Below, piece after piece: positions 53,905 to 63,668 of a stretch of DNA of 64,000 nucleotides. Position numbers and translations under genes: made by a program. Source of the DNA: Bicyclus anynana (taxonomy: Eukaryota > Arthropoda > Insecta > Lepidoptera > Nymphalidae); contig NC_069083.1 in assembly GCF_947172395.1 (NCBI RefSeq), positions 15,966,501-16,030,500 on the forward strand. The letters run 5' to 3'. The notes beneath the pieces are model-generated. The model made no database searches. It was not told the DNA's origin and saw only the letters and a list, made by a program, of their open reading frames with translations. Within the stretch, counting starts at the first letter, position 1. Every line of letters starts with the position of its first letter.

Positions 53905-54069
53905 CTAGCAAACGTCTGCGACTTCGTCCGCCCTTAGACCTCCTTAATCTGACTCTGTCGCAAAATCCGTTCTGTCTACTACGAGTAACTATAACTTACC
54001 TCCCTGCCAAACGTCTTTGTACGTCATGTGGTTTTCGATATGTCTTTTCGTTTATAAACATTTAGAAGA
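53905..54069 (-). mobile_element. Complete short Helitron, 165 bp, minus orientation
   Basis: A then CTAGCAAACGTCTGCGACTT, CGTCCGCCCTTAGACCTCCT, ending TTTAGAAGA then T. Confidence 0.75.
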
Positions 54070-54399
54070 TGAATTGATACATTCTTATCACTGAATTTAA
54101 TTTAATATCGTAATTTATTGCACCTATATCTAACATCTAGTACATACACACCAAACTAAATTAATTTCAAAACACGTTAATTGAATTTACTATAAATTTA
54201 TTGAAAGTATAATATGTTATTTTATTGCTATGGCTCAATGTGTGCTGTATTGAGGCTAACATTCAAAACTACGACCTCAAGAGCCTTCAAAAAGTGCGAT
54301 AACCAAACAATATTTATATTACAACATTAACTACACGTCGGGCAATAAAGTAAACACTTCTTTAGTCTTACACAAACTAACGAACATGTTTATCTTTTA
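54070..54399. other. Unassigned
   Basis: No feature is recognised. Confidence 0.4.
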
Positions 54400-54575
54400 C
54401 TAGCGGATGACCCGCGGTTTTATCCGTTATTACCATGAGAACACGTAGATAAATGTAGCCCGTGTGTAGTCGCTGATAATGTAGCTTTCCATTGGTGAAA
54501 GAAATTTTTCAATCGGTTGAGTGGTTTAGGCGTGAAAGCGTACCAAAATGACAACAAATAAATAGGTGTAGGGAA
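54400..54575 (-). mobile_element. Helitron, minus orientation, 5' end eroded
   Basis: A then CTAGCGGATGACCCGCGG; TTCCATTGGTGAAAGAAATT and CAATCGGTTGAGTGGTTTAG follow. Confidence 0.7.
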
Positions 54576-54626
54576 ATGATTTATGGCCTGACGACTCAGT
54601 AGATAACGACCGTGATGGTCACACTA

Positions 54627-54824
54627 TCACACTAATATTATAAAGGTGAAAGTTTGTGTGTAAGTGTGTAAGTATGTTTGTTCCTCTTTTACGCTGCGGC
54701 TACTGAAGCGATTTGGCTGAAATTTGGAATGGAAATAGATTTTACTCTGAATTAACACATAGGCTACTTTCATCCCGGAAAAATGCGTGGTTCCCGCGGG
54801 ATTTATGAAAAACTGACGTCCGCT
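54627..54824 (+). mobile_element. Helitron, fused at its 3' end to a second Helitron
   Basis: TCACACTAATATTATAAAGG after an A; ACTCTGAATTAACACATAGG, GTTCCCGCGGGATTTATG; ends GACGTCCGCT without the final AG. Confidence 0.75.
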
Positions 54825-54983
54825 ATAAAGAGGTAAAGTTTGTGAGATTGTAGGGTTTTATCTCTAGAGCTACTAACTAGATTTTGAAAATTCTTTTAGC
54901 AATTGAAAGACACAAATTTGTGAGAGCAACCGTATTCCCACGAGAACGGGTACTACGCGGGTGGAACCGGGGACTTCGGCTAG
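54825..54983 (+). mobile_element. Second Helitron lacking its first ~14 bp
   Basis: Starts inside the 5' signature at ATAAAGAGGTAAAGTTTGTG; continues GAGAACGGGTACTACGCGGG; ends CTTCGGCTAG at 54983. Confidence 0.7.
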
Positions 54984-55574
54984 AAATGAAGACATGTTAT
55001 CTCACTAAGCTGACGGTACGGGCCAGGCATCCCGTACCTACTGGTCACTTTCGATGTTCTCGCAACAAATACCACAACACGGTACGAGCGATTTCATTCA
55101 ACATCAGCGGACATCATAATTATTTTAAAGTTATTGGGATTTTCCTATATTTTACTATTTTTTTAAAGTTATTGGGATTAATGACTAAAAAGATTATTGA
55201 TTAATTAGTTAATTCATTCAATCATTCGTTCGTTCATTATAAAATTTATTCGAAGTCTATGGTCTATGGTTAGGAAGTCGGCGAAGTGAACAAATCACCT
55301 TGCCTCGTAGAGCACGTAAGTATTTTCGACTTCAGCCGGTGCCATGTTAGTGACATATATGGCAGTATATTACTTTAACATAGAACTTTGTTTTGTTAAC
55401 AACTTCAAGGGACTAGATTTGAGAATCATCAGGCTAATTCACTATCTTTGACTTATGCTAGTTGAAATATACGAAATTGAAATTCCATGTAAAAACGTCA
55501 TCCGGTGCTTATATCACATAGTAGGTAAATGACATTTTGTCAATTAAATTGATGTTTATTTTAATAGGTTGATA
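54984..55574. other. Unassigned
   Basis: TTTTTAAAGTTATTGGGAT occurs twice near 55120 and 55160 as a short direct repeat. No gene is seen. Confidence 0.35.
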
Positions 55575-55881
55575 GCATCGATCTCCTATTAAAAAGTGGA
55601 TGCACAATCAGCGACGAAAAAACGTCCCCACTCAATGAATGCCAAACAAAACTTCTTGGCACTCAATTCAAGTAGTCACATTTGCAAATTAAACCTTAAA
55701 CTCAATCCTTAAGGTTGAATTTGCTCTGAACTTGGAATTTTATTGAATATTGGACTATATCAGAAGGCCGTAAGGTATAATTTTCTTTACCAATAATTCT
55801 AAAACTGTCAAAGCAAAATTGGTCAGTTTATGTGAAATTTTTTAACGATTGTGCGTCCTTTTATTATAAGAGATCAATGGC
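55575..55881. mobile_element. MITE, 307 bp, ~35-bp imperfect TIR, TSD TGATA
   Basis: GCATCGATCTCCTATTAAAA...TGCACAATC at 55575-55609 pairs with GATTGTGCGTCC...AGATCAATGGC at 55847-55881. TGATA directly flanks both ends (55570-55574, 55882-55886). No coding. Confidence 0.65.
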
Positions 55882-55949
55882 TGATAGTAAAGACGTTAAT
55901 AGGCTAGCTGGTTTTCAACTCGTTGCCTCCACTTTACAATCACACAAAA

Positions 55950-56020
55950 AGACAGACAGACGGACAACAAAATGATCCTATAAGTGTTCCATTTGAGGTA
56001 CCAGAACCTTAAAAAAAAGT
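55950..56020 (+). mobile_element. Tail fragment of the 57965-58275 repeat
   Basis: AGACAGACAGACGGACAACA, AATGATCCTATAAGTGTTCC, GGTACCAGAACCTTAAAAAA. Confidence 0.45.
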
Positions 56021-56435
56021 ACCTAAGTCTATTTAATCAACGTCTTGAACGAATAAATACATACATAACAATGTTTAAAATAAAACACATTCAAGTTAGA
56101 TGTAGATAAATCTCTGGTTTACCTGCTTTATAATACCTTGGTAATTAACTCTAATACGTTTGATTTCTCTATGCTTATGCAAGCCAGTTTCTTAATGTGG
56201 AGCATGTAAATTAAATTATATGTATAGTGTGTAATTAGTTATACAAACATATATAAAGTGGAATGAAATTATGAGGCATCTACTGTATTCATTACACCAA
56301 CAAAAAATTCTTTCTAAATTTAATCTAATCTAAGCTTTTAGAAGGGCATTAAGCTTGCATATTTTCTATTAACAAATGTCTATTAATATATACGATTAGG
56401 ACTAATTTGTGATTTTTTTTATTTTGTACAAGCAG
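56021..56435. other. Unassigned
   Basis: No feature is recognised. Confidence 0.4.
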
Positions 56436-56600
56436 ACGCCCGTGACTTGGTTTGCATGAAATTAAAATTTTCATAAATCCCGCGTGAAGTATATTTCAGG
56501 AATAAAAAAGCCTGTATGTAGCCTAATGACCAACTCTATCTCCCATTGAAACCGGAACAGCCATTTGAAAGATTATTCCCTTTCCAAAGTATTGAAATCA
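56436..56600 (-). mobile_element. Decayed Helitron, minus orientation
   Basis: GCAGACGCCCGTGACTTGGT, TTCATAAATCCCGCGTGAA and CATTTGAAAGATTATTCCC follow the inverted family order; termini are eroded. Confidence 0.5.
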
Positions 56601-57046
56601 CAGACTTTTATGTAGTTCTGTAGGTATTTACAAGAGCGTCAAAAACCAGTATAAAATGTTTCTAAATATCGGACTAAACATACATTAAAATAACAACAAT
56701 ATTATCCACATCGAATCGGTAGTTTCTCAAAGGATCGCTGTCATAATTAAATAAATTATTATCTATTCATCCTTACGCAAACCAATTAAATAATACCTAA
56801 ATACATACAAGTTGAATTGCCTAGATAACCTCCAGTTTTTCAAGTCACTTGAAAAATCACCCAAATATTACAAATAAAAAATATGAGACGTAAGGTCAAA
56901 ACTGCGCGGAAGAGCAGCTAAATGTTATAATTGGATGCGTTTCTGTAACATGTTACAAAATAACACTGTATTCGGTTAATCTGTAACATCATTAATTTTA
57001 TGTGTGCCACAATTTCTTAACTTGGGGGTCGCGACCCTATCAGACT
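56601..57046. other. Unassigned
   Basis: No feature is recognised. Confidence 0.4.
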
Positions 57047-57098
57047 TGCCAATACATTGAAGCTTTCCCGTTGTTTTGAATTGAGAAATGTATTGGCA
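57047..57098. repeat. Inverted repeat, 12-bp arms
   Basis: TGCCAATACATT (57047-57058) and AATGTATTGGCA (57087-57098). Confidence 0.85.
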
Positions 57099-57176
57099 AT
57101 ATATTGTGTTTTTTTTTTTATTGAGAAAGAATACAATATGGAACTTAAGCTAACTTATCCTAATAACTATTCAAAT

Positions 57177-57597
57177 CATGCCCACGTGGAATGGTGGCAA
57201 GAATACTGGCTGCATTTCCGCGCTGGACAGCCTGGCTGATCCTTTGCGCAAAAAATGAGCCAGCCCTTCTGTCACCAGTCGAGACAACTAGCCGCGGTTA
57301 AATTATTCAGTAAAAATTTTTGGCACTGCGACTCCATGGCCCAAGGGTCTCCACGGCAAAAGGTACAAATATGTAACTCTCTGTCAGAGAGGCATACTTG
57401 AGCCACTTACCGGTTTCAGCTTTTTCTGCTGCGGCTCCCGGTCTTGATTCTATCTCCCTGATATGACACGGTGCTAATGTGTCGACACATGTAGCGTCCC
57501 ACATTAGGGCCCGCCCCATTTCCAAGGGAACCAGCGTCAATCCATTAAGTCTCTTGCCATCATCCCGACTGATTCCTGACGGCTCGATTAGCGCAGG
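57177..57597 (-). pseudogene. Retroelement-type protein with DATCVDTLAP and GNAASIL motifs
   Basis: The minus strand, read from 57597, encodes EPSGISRDDGKRLNGLTLVP, MGRALMWDATCVDTLAPCH, AAAEKAETGKWLKYASL and FVPFAVETLGPW. A stop and frameshift follow near 57307; then, in another frame, TGDRRAGSFFAQRISQAVQ and RGNAASILATIPRGHD end near 57177. From memory this order is a conserved C-terminal domain in unannotated mobile-element proteins of many invertebrates. I cannot name the element or its enzyme activity. Two short relatives of its last part are at 7351-7437 and 10943-11031. One frameshift and a stop mark it as dead. Confidence 0.6.
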
Positions 57598-57964
57598 AAT
57601 ATTTATTAATATATTGTGTTAAATTCTATTGTTTTATATATTACAATACTAAATCGCTAATTTGTACTATAGTAGACTAAGAAATAGTTTAAATCAACGC
57701 CTATTATATTTTAAAGCGACTATCAATAAAAATTTAACCAAAACTTGAGTCACGACACGGTGTTTTTTTAAACAAAAACCTTTTGTGTTTTATAAAAGGG
57801 GTCAAAATTTAAAGGTCATAACGATGATGTAACTTAACATCAAATAATATCGATATACGGCGAATTTTTTATCGTATATAGCAGCGTGGCATAAAACTTG
57901 ACTAGGCTCGGTATATTCGTAGCTTAACCATTCAAAAGTTGAATTTAAATCTAAGTTTGGCAAG
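57598..57964. other. Unassigned
   Basis: No feature is recognised. Confidence 0.4.
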
Positions 57965-58275
57965 ACAATAATAAAACCAGTCAAGTGCGAGTCGAATTCG
58001 CGCACGAATCCCGTACCATTATATCTATAAAAAAAGGCAACAAAAATCACGTTTGTTGTATGGGAACCCCTAAGTTATTTATTTTATTCTGTTTTTTTTT
58101 AATTTATTGTTATACCGGCAACATAAATTCATCATCTGTGAAAATTTTAACTGTCTAATTATCCCAGACAGATTCACAGTTCTTGAGAATGGTGAGGAAC
58201 AGACGGATGGACGAACGGACAGCGGAGTCTTAGTAATACTCTCGTTTTAACCCTTTAGGTACGGGATCCTAAAAA
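57965..58275 (+). mobile_element. Dispersed SINE-like repeat (CCAGTCAAGTGCGAGTCG...GGACAGACGG type)
   Basis: CCAGTCAAGTGCGAGTCGAA, AATCACGTTTGTTGTATGGG, GTTATACCGGCAACATAAAT, AACTGTCTAATTATCCC, GAACGGACAGCGGAGTCTTA and TTTAGGTACGGGATCCTAAA. I recall this text as a very widespread insect repeat of unsettled class. Confidence 0.65.
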
Positions 58276-58283
58276 TAGTCACA

Positions 58284-58472
58284 TCTATACTAATATTATA
58301 AAGCTGAAGAGTTTGTTTGTTTGAACGCGCTAATCTCAGGAACTATTGATCCGTATTGAAAAAGCCTTTAAGTGTTAGAAAGCCTATTTATCGCGGAAGG
58401 CTATAATTGTATTATCCCCGTATTCCTACGGGAACTGAAGCCACGCGGGTGAAACCACGCGGCATCAGGTAG
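58284..58472 (+). mobile_element. Helitron, 189 bp, near complete
   Basis: A then TCTATACTAATATTATAAAG, GAACGCGCTAATCTCAGGAA, TATTTATCGCGGAAGGCTAT, ACGGGAACTGAAGCCACGCG. The terminus is degenerate (CATCAGGTAG). Confidence 0.75.
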
Positions 58473-58483
58473 TACAATATAAA

Positions 58484-58563
58484 CGGATAAAACTGATCGT
58501 GTTTTGCTCGCGATGTGCATGACATCAAGCCGAGTGCGACCAACAAACGATCAGTTTTATCGG
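58484..58563. mobile_element. Short inverted-repeat element, ~30-bp arms
   Basis: CGGATAAAACTGATCGTG at the left and ACGATCAGTTTTATCGG at the right; the inner GTTTTGCTCGC and GAGTGCGACCAAC also pair imperfectly. Confidence 0.6.
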
Positions 58564-58939
58564 ACGTCAAGCCGTTAGCGCTGCAGGCATGTGAGATTTA
58601 AATTTTAACTTGATCGTCAGTCGCTAGTATAAGGTCATGAGCGTCTATTATATTATTATTAGAAGTATGTCTTTGTTTGTGTGTGATGTTATATTGTAGT
58701 GTATGTGTTACTGTTATCTCAGGACGTGGTCACGACTGAAATAAAAATGGTGAAAACATGCGAGCATGGAAAGTAACAGCCTCGTTACATTAATTACTTG
58801 CTTATTAGTTTAGGCTTTCTCTTTACTACAACTTACTTGTACAAGTGTAATATTATGATTATGACTTTACAATATTACTTTATAATATGGTAGTCATGAG
58901 ATATTTGACCAAATAACACATTATCTTAGTAGCTAGTTT
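58564..58939. other. Unassigned
   Basis: No feature is recognised. Confidence 0.4.
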
Positions 58940-59100
58940 GTGAGTGGGTAACTTGCTCAATCGTAGATCGTTTTTCAGGTTCGAGTTTCATCAAGACAAC
59001 AAATAAAAGTAATATTGAGCTCTTTCTTCTTTCTCTTTCTTTCTTTCTCTTTCTTATCTCTTTCTCTTTCTTACATATTCTCTGGGATTCTTGTTTTTAA
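58940..59100 (+). mobile_element. SINE family D with CTTT-rich expansion
   Basis: GTGGGTAACTTGCTCAATCG, B box CAGGTTCGAGTTTC, AAATAAAAGTAATATTGAGC. A CTTTCTTT tract at 59021-59073 replaces the usual body before TTCTCTGGGATTC. Confidence 0.5.
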
Positions 59101-59924
59101 ACAATCCATCTAAAAGGGTCGTTGAATCAAAATAACCTAAACAGCCAATTTCAATGACTCCAAGCATTTTAATCACAGTTTAATCTTGCTACTTTGTATA
59201 AAAGTTCTCATTAAAGAGTCTTCAGGGCTTTATCAAGCATTCTCGTATCTTATTATCATGTTAAGTATGTATCACCTATGTTCATTTTCTTAATTAGATA
59301 TTCCAGTGGCCTTTGATTAATTAACACTGTCATTTCTGCATGAACATTTCCCGTAAAAATAAAAATCAGTAGGCTTTTTCTAAAAAATCTGATACATGTA
59401 AATATCTTTTACCATATGCAGATGTCGACTACTAAGTATGTTGATTTATTTATAGTACTTAGGTATAATAACGAGATGCTTTACTTTACCTAGAATGTGT
59501 AGACTGTAGGAGTTATATAATTTAAACGCATATCTGTTAATTATATTGATTAGTGCTTAGAAATTCATAGCGAATTTTAATTAATAGCGAAGAACACGCA
59601 CTCTGTTAAAATACATCTTGGTTGTTGAAAATATTGAGATTTATATTTTGATAATTCGTCATGGAATAATTATTTGATCTCTTTGTTTATTGAAACAAAA
59701 AAAGATATGACTTATGCTATGCAAGTTTTATCCTATTACATAAATAAACATTATACAAATATAAACATTATTTACAAAAGTAGTATTATATTACATTGGT
59801 AATTTAATCCGTAATGTTTAACAAATATCAGATCTTTATAGTCTTAATTCCAGCAGCTACAGCATTGAAAAAACTGATTCGAGATGGAAAATTTTAAAAA
59901 ATCCGAAAAAAAATATAACTTGGT
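59101..59924. other. Unassigned
   Basis: AT-rich with no feature recognised. Confidence 0.4.
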
Positions 59925-60022
59925 TCTAGAGATTTTTGGAAAACTATTCAAATTAGTTTTAGATAATTAGGTAGTGTATTTGCGTTTTATCCATTTATTA
60001 CGGGACACCCTGTATAATAAGC
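59925..60022. mobile_element. DNA-transposon-like terminus (GGGTGTCCCG)
   Basis: TTTATTACGGGACACCCTGT at 59994-60013 is a terminus type common in arthropod DNA elements. About 70 bp of AT-rich text before it (GAAAACTATTCAAATTAG) fits a subterminal region. No partner end is found. Confidence 0.35.
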
Positions 60023-60365
60023 ATGAGGCATAAATTAATGACTGGGGTCGAACTGTAACAAAGAAAAGTGGTAGACAAAGAGCTTGCGATAGTCAGACAT
60101 ACTCCATTTTAGGAAGGCATACAATTTGTCAGCATATGCTCTTACCACAAACAAGAAAGTATGGTAGTCCAGAATGCAGATTGGACTGTCGTGGTTTCAA
60201 TAAGTAGCATAGTTCAAGGGTCTAGACTCTCAACCGTCCAAGTATAAAGCACATTTTTTTAAATATTATTTTCCTCAACATATTTTACAAAATCATGTAC
60301 CCAATCGCCAGTCACTTAGCTTCGCGGCAACCCTTTTATAAACATCAAGATTTCTCATGGTATGA
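60023..60365. other. Unassigned
   Basis: No feature is recognised. Confidence 0.4.
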
Positions 60366-60460
60366 AATCAAATCAAAATTATTTATTTAAATAAGGTAAG
60401 CCTAAAAGCCTAAAGTTTACAAGCACTTTTGAAATGGTAAGCCTAACTCTAATGTACAAC
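60366..60460 (-). mobile_element. LINE 3' end scrap with AATCA tail
   Basis: ATCAAATCAAAATTATTTAT, TTACAAGCACTTTTGAAATG read inverted as a LINE tail of the TTTGATTTGA type. Confidence 0.5.
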
Positions 60461-60574
60461 TATAAGATTTAAAAAAAAAATAACAATATAAAAATGATAA
60501 ATGATAAACAATATGCGGGTATAAAACAAATACAATTGCGCAGAGACGAGTATTATAGGAGCTGACCACAGCTT

Positions 60575-60630
60575 TAAAAAAAAACAAACGATTTGAATTG
60601 AGAACCTTCTCCTTTTTTTGAATTCAGTTA
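60575..60630 (-). mobile_element. Repeat family P end fragment
   Basis: CGATTTGAATTGAGAACCTT, CTCCTTTTTTTGAATTCAGT. Confidence 0.6.
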
Positions 60631-61039
60631 ATAAAATGTGTGGCTATTGCAGACCTTAGTCTATGGTATGGAAACGAGTTGCCTCATCTGGACTAGCCAG
60701 CGTTGACAGCATCTCACTAATATGGTGTGAACATCATTGACAAACGACTTTTATATAACGAGTCCATGTGAAGCCGACACATTCGCTTCCTATAGATTGT
60801 TTTCGATACGTAATAGTTCTACAGAAAGTGCTGACATGGATTATGTGTGAATAGAAAACGTTAATCATATCTACTCGTACAAATTACCTCAGTGACATGC
60901 ACAAGGTTTCTAACTAGGGTAGACGCTAATACGTACAATGTGGAATTCATTTTCTGACTTTAATGAGTTCTCATGGTACACCCTGACATTTCATTCACTT
61001 AAAATCTATAATTTCTCTCTCTCTCTATAGTCGTTCCTT
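60631..61039. other. Unassigned
   Basis: No feature is recognised apart from a short CT run at 61015-61026. Confidence 0.4.
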
Positions 61040-61275
61040 CATTACTGAAGATCGTGGTCCTGGTAAGATCCCAGCCTCCTGCGGGTCCACGCCTTCCATC
61101 GGCTTCTATTGGTGGCCATCGCTGCTATAGTGTAGAACTTTGCCCCTTAATCCTCCTTCAACTGGTCAGCCCATCGTGTTGGTGAGCGGCCCCTCGGTCT
61201 TTTCCCGTCAGTGATGCCTGTTATTATTAATTTCTCCAAACTGCAGTCACCACGCCGTATAATGTGCCCCAAAAT
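61040..61275 (-). pseudogene. RTE-like LINE C-terminus, second type
   Basis: The minus strand reads ASLTGKRPRGRSPTRWADQL (after small frame corrections), then a conserved Trp-rich end near 61075. GKRPRGRSPxRWxDQ is the signature of another RTE-related LINE, different from the copies at 41690 and 42490. Broken by stops. Confidence 0.6.
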
Positions 61276-61398
61276 ACCCCAGTATGCGTTGGTAACATAA
61301 GGAGGAAAGCCTAACCTTGAAAATCTATAATTAAAGAAATAAAAATCCCGACTAGCCTAACCTGCTCGCACCTAGTCATCCCGCCTCACGTATTTTGT

Positions 61399-61525
61399 TA
61401 ACCGACTTCAAAAAGGAGGAGGTTCTCAATTCGGTCGGTATTTTTTTTTTATTTTTTTTTATGTATGTACACTGATTACTCTAAGACGCCTGGACCGATT
61501 TCAAAAATTCTTTTTTATAGCGATT
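61399..61525 (+). mobile_element. Repeat family P, plus orientation start
   Basis: AACCGACTTCAAAAAGGAGG, AGGTTCTCAATTCGGTCGGT, then T-rich, ACTGATTACTCTAAGACGCC and TGGACCGATTTCAAAAATTC. Sequence at 61985-62035 (CTTCTTGAAGTCGGGTAAAA) looks like an inverted end of the same family, bracketing 61399-62035. Confidence 0.75.
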
Positions 61526-61777
61526 TCTAAATGACGTTTTTCTAATTGTAGGTGTTTTTTAATATAGCCATGATATACTATTTTGAAATCCTCTTGATGA
61601 GCCCTTAAATTTTGTTACCCATATCGAAATATAAAAAAAAAATCACCTTGATTCTATAACGTCATACAGTCGTCGAGTAGGTTTTTTTTAATTTCACCTA
61701 TCTTAGAACACTTGGGTTACTGAGACAAATCTAACGATATCTTAATAACGTAAATCGGTTTGGAATATATGTAGTAA
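61526..61777. other. Unassigned interior between family P ends
   Basis: No recognisable coding. It could be the interior of the family P element. Confidence 0.3.
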
Positions 61778-61971
61778 CTAGTAGACGCCGCGCAGTTCCA
61801 CCCGCGTAGTGCCCGTTCCCGTAGATAAATTATAGCCTAAATCCTTCCTCGATAAATGGGCTATCTAACCCTTAAAGAATTTTTTAAATCGGACCAGTAG
61901 TTTCTGAGTTTAGTGCATTCAATCAATCAAACAAACAAACAAACTCTTCGTCTTTATAATATTAGTATAGA
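61778..61971 (-). mobile_element. Complete short Helitron, 194 bp, minus orientation
   Basis: A then CTAGTAGACGCCGCGCAGTT at the left; TTTATAATATTAGTATAGA then T at the right. Interior TCGATAAATGGGCTATCTAA and CAATCAAACAAACAAACAAA are standard for the family. Confidence 0.85.
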
Positions 61972-62035
61972 TAAAGAATATTACATGTATACATACAAAA
62001 TACCCGCGAAAAACATAAACCTTCTTGAAGTCGGG

Positions 62036-62609
62036 TAAAAAGTTAATTCACTGCAATAAAAAATTGTAGCCTATTTTTTTTTTGTTGTTTAAACAATAAC
62101 GTCACAATGTCACCATACACTTTTTGTTTTGAATATCAAACAAAATTAGGGGTCAGATATTTTTGCAAACGAATGCGCTACTTTACTAAGTACAGATTTA
62201 CTCAATTTCCTTAGTCACCTAGAAAAATAATTGTTTTGTTCTTGAATATAATTTATAATTCCGTTCTAGCAAATTTGCGCGGAAACATCGTTTTACTTTT
62301 TATATTAAGTATTATATTTTCATATTAGATAATTTATAGAACTTCGTACAGCCAATCAAATATTTAAGTGCGGAAGTGATTGTAGAGTAATTATTATTGG
62401 TCTGAATACGCTTTCGTATAACGAGGATGTTATTATTTTTTTCATTTTATAAGACTTTCCCGCTTGTGAGAAGTTGTGAACTAACCTCGATAGGAACTCA
62501 CTAACCCAAATCCTTCATAACTCGTGTTATAACATTATTTCACTGTCAAACCCGACGATCCGAGACTTGGTCGCTAACCATGTGCCCTAAAAGAAGTTTA
62601 GTTAAGTTT
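62036..62609. other. Unassigned
   Basis: AT-rich with no feature recognised. Confidence 0.4.
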
Positions 62610-62727
62610 GACCGGCGCCAAGCGATTTAGCGTTCCGGTACGATGTCGAGTAGAAACCGAAAGGGTGTGGATTTTCATCCTCCTCTTAACAAGTTAGCCC
62701 GCTTCCATCTTAGATTACATCATCACC
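62610..62727 (+). mobile_element. SINE family B fragment
   Basis: GCCAAGCGATTTAGCGTTCC, GTCGAGTAGAAACCGAAAGG, AACAAGTTAGCCCGCTTCCA. It breaks off after ATCATCACC. Confidence 0.75.
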
Positions 62728-63179
62728 GTGGTCTCAAGCCACATAAATCCATCAGCTTTCTTTTCTTGTTTCTGTTCGGATTCTACATCTTATTTGGTGC
62801 CATTTTTCCTAGCTATCCACCGCTATAAAGTCTATCTAAATTATAATAAGAGATGCTAAAAAGTATAAAGTAATAAATAAATTATTAAGGTAGTATTATT
62901 ATAAATTCAAATTCTACCTAAATTAATTTGTGACTCATTCTCTACTAAGTTACGCATACGTAAGAGTATCTTCAAACTGGCGATGGCGTAGGCGCTCATT
63001 GGTATACGCAGATGCATACATTGTTCTCGGCGTAACACAAAATAATGTAGGTAGCTAATAACAAACTCAAAAGAAGTAGCATCCAGAGCCTTTTACGCCA
63101 GCCATTGAAGATCAAGTTTACCGTCAACACTGCAGTAAGGTTTCAACTGCACATTGTGGGCTGTGAAAAAATATCGATT
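62728..63179. other. Unassigned
   Basis: No feature is recognised. Confidence 0.4.
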
Positions 63180-63668
63180 TTTTTTTTTTTATTCAATGAT
63201 AAGTTAGCCCTTGACTTTTTCACCAGGGATCTGATTCTGCTATTTTATACTCGTCGATGTAATATTTGTCTTTAAAATAGTTTTAGAAGAATTTGAACTT
63301 TATGTGTATGGTGGGACGCCAAAAATAAAATGTCACCAACAACGAAGTTTCCGTGGAAACCAACGATGTCACATCGCTGCAACTTTACAGGATGCGGAGG
63401 CTGATTTGTGGTTGCTAAAGTGATGATGCAGTCGAAGGAAGCGATCTTACTTGTAAGAGGTGAGAGTTTAATCAACCAATATCTCTGATAGTTGATATGC
63501 GGCGTCGCACCGGAACGCTAAATCGGTAGGCGGTTTTAGTTGGTAAGGTGGTAACAGAGTAGAGCAGAGTCTTTTTGGAAATTATAACAAACTGACTCAA
63601 GCTGGGAATCGAAACCAGGACTTCTATTTTGACCACACACACAGTACAACTGCACCAGAGAGGTCGTC
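63180..63668 (-). mobile_element. SINE family B relative with internal insert, minus orientation
   Basis: The minus strand reads head CTCTCTGGTGCAGTTGTACT, B box GGTTTCGATTCCCAGC, ACCGATTTAGCGTTCCGGTG, then GTAAGATCGC...CATCATCAC, and after a gap GTCAAGGGCTAACTTATCAT with an A tail. About 200 bp (63222-63418) between the last two blocks are foreign. Confidence 0.65.

Noticed and set aside
54884..55204. 106-codon ORF
   Set aside because: It spans a Helitron body and its flank, with no motif.
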